Assembly (NCBI RefSeq): GCF_000300515.1
Contig: NZ_AMSI01000005.1
Span: 124,001-188,000 of the forward strand
Length of the DNA: 64,000 bases
Reading direction: 5' to 3'
DNA from: Nitratireductor indicus C115
GTDB lineage: Bacteria > Pseudomonadota > Alphaproteobacteria > Rhizobiales > Rhizobiaceae
Positions 62,882-64,000 of the stretch are shown one piece after another (the first letter of the stretch is position 1; every line of letters begins with the position of its first letter). The translations under genes were made by a program, and so were the position numbers. The notes under the pieces were generated by a model. It saw nothing but the letters and a program-made list of their open reading frames with translations. It was not told where the DNA came from and made no database searches.

Positions 62882-63724
62882 GGCTAAAACCCAATCAGAG
62901 TATTGAACAGGTTTGGCAAATCAGATTCTCTTCGTGCCAAGGCATGATGGAGGCGTTGATGAGCAGGCTTTTCTGGTTGAGCGACGAGGCTTGGGCGGTG
63001 ATCGAGCCGCATCTGCCAACCAACCAACCCGGCGCTCATCGCACCGATGACCGCCGGGTCATCAGTGGCATCATTCACGTGCTGCGCTCGGGTTGCCGGT
63101 GGCAGGATTGTCCTGCCTGCTACGGACCGCCAACGACGATCTACAACCGCTTCCATCGGTGGTCGGCGCGCGGAATATGGCGACGATTGTTTGACGCCCT
63201 GGTGCAATCGAGCGATCGGGACATCCACATGATCGACAGCACCACGTCCAAGGCCCATCGATCGGCAGCGGGCGGAAAAGGGGGGCAGACGGCCAGGCAA
63301 TCGGCCGCTCGCGAGGCGGCAGGTCGACAAAAATCCATGCTGTTGTCGATAGCTGCGTCCGTCCCCTCGCGATCAATATAACGCCGGGACAGCGGGGGGA
63401 CGCGCCCATTGCCGTGCCGCTGCTCGCAACCCTGCCACCCGCCCGCCTATGTGCCGCCGACACCGCCTATGACAGCAATGTCTTGCGCGCGTTTCTCATC
63501 GCGCGCGGCACCGAGCCGGTGATCCCCAACAATCCAACTCGAAAGAACATCCAGCCATTCGATGCTGAAGCTTACAAGCGCAGAAACATCATCGAACGAA
63601 CCTTCTGCCGTCTCAAGGATTGGAGACGCGTCGCGACCCGATATGACAAGCTCGCAATCAACTTCGCAGCAACCTGCTACATAGCCGCAATCTTCACATG
63701 GTGGGCATGATTGAGTCTCGACCC
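62881..63724 (+). mobile_element. IS5-family (IS427-type) insertion sequence, 844 bp
   Basis: Ends are imperfect inverted repeats: left GGGCTAAAACCCAATCA and right (reverse complement of 63708-63724) GGGTCGAGACTCAATCA, 12 of 17 identical. Both sides are flanked by TA (62879-62880 and 63725-63726), the short target duplication typical of this group. Removing the element joins GCGCTT TA GAGCATG, that is, a repeat of family B directly on the kinase gene end. It encodes a transposase in two overlapping frames. Confidence 0.85.
62959..63710 (+). CDS. IS5/IS427-type DDE transposase in two frames (-1 frameshift)
   Basis: The first frame, from ATG 62959 (MSRLFWLSDEAWAVIEP), carries the DUF4096-like N-terminal domain and the first catalytic Asp in HMIDSTTSKAHRS; it then runs to a stop at 63381. 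The second frame, in the -1 register, carries the rest (ATDTAYDSN-like Asp and RRNIIERTFCRLKDWRR with the catalytic Glu) and ends at 63710. The frames overlap around AAAAGGGGGG (63276-63285), where a -1 slip restores KGGADGQAIGRS, the normal family sequence, giving about 250 residues. Programmed frameshifting is known in this IS group; a decayed single-base change is the alternative. A GGAGG site precedes the start. Confidence 0.8.
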
Positions 63725-63826
63725 TAGAGCATGTTGCAGTCAACTGGGATCACCTGACGTCCGCACAAATGCAAAAGCATGGAGATAGAACGGAGCAGCG
63801 TTTCTGCGAAACGATGAACCGCTCTA
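63725..63826 (+). repeat. Intergenic repeat family B, complete copy with inverted ends
   Basis: A 102-base element beginning TAGAGC and ending GCTCTA (inverted ends), with the internal TTGCAGTCA, CTGACGTCCGC and GTTTCTGCGAAAC blocks shared with the other copies. It fills the gap between the APH-like gene (before the IS insertion) and ctaA, giving the TAG stop codons of both. Confidence 0.82.
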
Positions 63827-64000
63827 ATAGATCGCCTCCTCCTCAGCCTGCGGCACGTCACCCGGCATGGGATAAGATCCCTTCGCCGCCCGCCAATGGG
63901 CACAGGCGAAGAAGAGCAGGATAAGCGCAATGCCCTGATGGGTGAGCGCTACATCTATGGGCACAACCATCAAGAGCGTGGTGATGCCGATGGCCGCCTG
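63824..64000 (-). CDS. ctaA: C-terminal end of heme A synthase (CtaA/Cox15), cut by window edge
   Basis: The last 58 residues only. A membrane helix [20 protein letters not shown] with the conserved HQ and a following helix [12 protein letters not shown] resemble the C-terminal heme-binding helices of Cox15-type heme A synthase, which oxidises heme O to heme A for cytochrome aa3. Stop TAG at 63824-63826 is the edge of the repeat. Position near rplM-rpsI fits the Rhizobiales gene order. The call rests on a short fragment, so it is tentative. Confidence 0.6.
   Translation of the reverse strand, partial: QAAIGITTLLMVVPIDVALTHQGIALILLFFACAHWRAAKGSYPMPGDVPQAEEEAIY

Overview
The window is a 64 kb piece of a GC-rich alphaproteobacterial chromosome, most likely Hyphomicrobiales (Mesorhizobium / Phyllobacteriaceae type). 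The evidence is a giant apolipoprotein-like growth-pole protein, the order clpP-clpX-lon-hupB, rplM-rpsI close to ctaA, a MaeB malic enzyme with a phosphotransacetylase domain, and several families of short rhizobial-style intergenic repeats. Most of it is core chromosome; the only clear mobile DNA is one IS5-type insertion near the right edge. No rRNA, tRNA, CRISPR or prophage genes were seen.

Layout. 1-2.5 kb: folP (cut by the left edge), a secreted DUF922 protein, a [2Fe-2S] ferredoxin and an Hpt protein. 2.7-7.4 kb: a 1554-residue growth-pole-ring homologue. 7.8-12 kb: an Mla-type lipid-transport operon (MlaE, MlaF, MlaD, auxiliary lipoprotein), divergent from a dipeptide epimerase. 13-18.6 kb: an LpxH-like metallophosphoesterase, maeB, a TerB-like protein, a TSUP permease and a 56-residue membrane protein. 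18.6-24.7 kb: cobQ, valine-degradation genes (acyl-CoA dehydrogenase, 3-hydroxyisobutyrate dehydrogenase), a structured RNA candidate, a MATE exporter and a J-domain-like protein. 24.9-32.3 kb: a secreted DUF1176 protein and a leftward run encoding MoxR, CoxE, a split XdhC, a MocA fusion and a hydrolase. This looks like a maturation set for a molybdenum hydroxylase whose structural genes are not in the window.

32.5-39.2 kb: a lone amide-type binding protein coupled to a P1 peptidase, DUF2259 and a membrane protein; then purB, a VOC protein and an RBBP9-like hydrolase. 39.2-48.5 kb: a LysR regulator facing a nine-gene operon with a polyamine-type ABC importer, three FAD oxidoreductases, a small [2Fe-2S] subunit and a RidA protein. 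It is read here as uptake plus oxidation of a secondary amine (opine, D-amino acid or hydroxyproline-like). 48.5-55.5 kb: hupB, lon, clpX, clpP and metY. 55.7-64 kb: a CoA-binding protein, two paralogous small secreted cysteine proteins separated by an 18-bp AT-rich palindrome, an enoyl-CoA hydratase, a PaaI thioesterase, rplM-rpsI, an agmatinase-type ureohydrolase, argC, an APH-like kinase, the IS element and the 3' end of ctaA.

The most striking structural observation is that short intergenic repeats beginning TAGAGCAT or TAAAGCG sit directly on the 3' ends of genes and supply their stop codons. It is seen at six gene ends here. The IS844-bp insertion split one such junction at its TA dinucleotide.
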